DNA from: Hominenteromicrobium gallistercoris
GTDB taxonomy: Bacteria; Bacillota; Clostridia; Oscillospirales; Acutalibacteraceae
Direction: 5' to 3'
DNA length: 13,178 nucleotides
NCBI GenBank assembly: GCA_019119145.1
Contig: DWXR01000082.1
Span: forward strand, 1-13,178
Part shown: positions 12,341 through 13,178 of the stretch, piece by piece
Position numbering within the stretch: the first letter of the stretch is position 1
How the letters are laid out: every line of letters starts with the position of its first letter
Position numbers and translations under genes: made by a program
Notes under the pieces: model-generated
The model's database searches: none
What the model saw: only the letters and a program-made list of their open reading frames with translations
Told to the model about the DNA's origin: nothing

Positions 12341-12373
12341 AAAAAAGCGGGCGTCTCCTTTTCGGGGACGCCC
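12341..12373 (-). terminator. Intrinsic terminator of the fucose-isomerase-type gene
   Basis: GGGCGTCTCC (12349-12358) and GGGGACGCCC (12364-12373) form a 10-bp stem with one G-U type pair and a TTTTC loop. On the minus strand the stem is followed by GCTTTTTTATT, a strong T-run. On the + strand the tail is weaker (ACATTGTTGTTTT), so it may also end the lipoprotein unit. Confidence 0.85.
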
Positions 12374-12390
12374 ACATTGTTGTTTTCAGC

Positions 12391-13178
12391 TTACTTGTTG
12401 AACGGATTCTCCGTCGGGTACGGCAGGGACTTCGGCTGGTTGTAGCCGATGTCGGTGACGCCGAGATACTTGAAGACCTCGAACAGCGCCTTGCCGAAGT
12501 GGCCGAACGCGACCGCGCCGTGATGCGGGTAGTTCTTCTCGATCAGCACGTGGCGGTAGAAGCGGCCCATCTCCGGAATCGCGAAGACGCCGATGGAGCC
12601 GAAGGACTTCGTCGGGACGTTCAGGACCTCGCCCTCCGCGACGTACGCGCGAAGCTGCGTGTCGGCCGTGCTCTGCAGGCGGAAGAACGTGATGTCGCCC
12701 GGCATGATGTCGCCCTCGAGCGTGCCCTGCGTGACTTCCTCGGGCAGGTTGCGCGCCATGATCTTCTGGTACTTCATCGAGCAGAACGCGAGCTTCTTCG
12801 AGCAGGTGTTGCCGCAGTGGAAGCCCATGAAGGTATCCTTGTGCGTGTACGGGGTCTTGTCCTTGATTTCCGCGTTGAACATGTCCGCCGGAACCGTGTT
12901 GTTGATGTCGAGCAGCGTGACCGCGTCGAGGCTGACGCAGGTGCCGATGAACTCGGAGAGCGCGCCGTAGATGTCGACCTCGCAGGAAACCGGGATGCCC
13001 ATGCCGGTCAGGCGGCTGTTGACGTAGCACGGAACGAAGCCGAACTGCGTCTGGAACGCCGGCCAGCACTTGCCCGCGATCGCGACGTACTCGCGGTAGC
13101 CGCGGTGCTCCTCGACCCAGTCGAGCAGCGTGATCTCATACTGCGCGAGCTTCGGCAGGATCTCGGGCTTCATGTTGC
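12391..13178 (-). CDS. L-fucose/L-arabinose isomerase family protein (C-terminal part, cut by window edge)
   Basis: The visible 262 codons are the C-terminal half of a sugar isomerase of the L-fucose isomerase fold, which converts an aldose to a ketose with Mn2+. Three metal ligands known from FucI can be placed: Glu in SCEVDIYGA, Asp in TLLDINNT and His in NYPHHGAVAFGHFG. Other family marks are GNTCSKK, the EGDIMPGDITFFRLQ stretch and the MGRFYRH segment. The reading frame stays open through the ATG at 13173 to the end of the window. The family is usually about 450-600 residues long, so that ATG is almost certainly internal and the true start lies outside. The strong terminator at 12341-12373 ends it. 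The exact substrate (fucose, arabinose or a related sugar) cannot be told from this half. Confidence 0.85.
   Translation of the reverse strand, partial: NMKPEILPKLAQYEITLLDWVEEHRGYREYVAIAGKCWPAFQTQFGFVPCYVNSRLTGMGIPVSCEVDIYGALSEFIGTCVSLDAVTLLDINNTVPADMFNAEIKDKTPYTHKDTFMGFHCGNTCSKKLAFCSMKYQKIMARNLPEEVTQGTLEGDIMPGDITFFRLQSTADTQLRAYVAEGEVLNVPTKSFGSIGVFAIPEMGRFYRHVLIEKNYPHHGAVAFGHFGKALFEVFKYLGVTDIGYNQPKSLPYPTENPFNK

Overview
The window is a high-GC bacterial chromosome segment carrying the replication-origin gene cluster of a Gram-positive bacterium. The order dnaN, yaaA (S4 domain), recF, remB, gyrB, gyrA on the + strand is the classic Bacillota dnaA-gyrA neighbourhood. dnaA itself would lie just left of position 1 and is not seen. 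The strong G/C preference at third codon positions, RemB and CarD homologues, TTGNNN-17-TATAAT-type promoters with an upstream TRTG element, and an L-fucose isomerase-type gene all suggest a gut-type Clostridia (Oscillospirales/Ruminococcaceae-like) genome. That lineage assignment is inference.

Left part (1-3610): dnaN, yaaA, recF, remB and a small zinc-ribbon membrane protein follow each other with short gaps and end at a strong intrinsic terminator. A long inverted repeat carrying ParB-site-like half-sites lies between dnaN and yaaA. A tandem pair of extended -10 elements precedes remB. Middle part (3634-8355): gyrB has its own clear promoter and is followed 21 bases later by gyrA. A coding-like orphan 3' gene fragment and a perfect 15-bp hairpin end this transcription unit.

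Right part (8356-13178): three minus-strand genes, each with its own recognisable promoter, encode a tandem-ACT/metallo-beta-lactamase-fold protein, a CarD-type RNA polymerase-binding regulator and a Nudix hydrolase of the ADP-ribose pyrophosphatase type. Between the Nudix and carD genes lies a composite GC-rich repeat array whose hairpins keep their pairing through paired base changes. Diverging from the Nudix gene on the + strand is a lipoprotein gene with a Pro/Ala/Glu/Thr-rich linker. Its stop codon overlaps the start of a 32-residue cysteine-rich ORF. The window ends inside a minus-strand L-fucose/L-arabinose isomerase-family gene that runs off the right edge.

Functionally the left two thirds is core DNA replication and topology: sliding clamp, RecF repair and gyrase. 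The right third is ordinary accessory metabolism and regulation. I see no phage, IS element, CRISPR array, tRNA or rRNA. The most interesting signals are non-coding (the split parS-like repeat, the carD leader hairpin and the repeat array) plus some small or unusual proteins. I did not find a clearly new multi-gene system.
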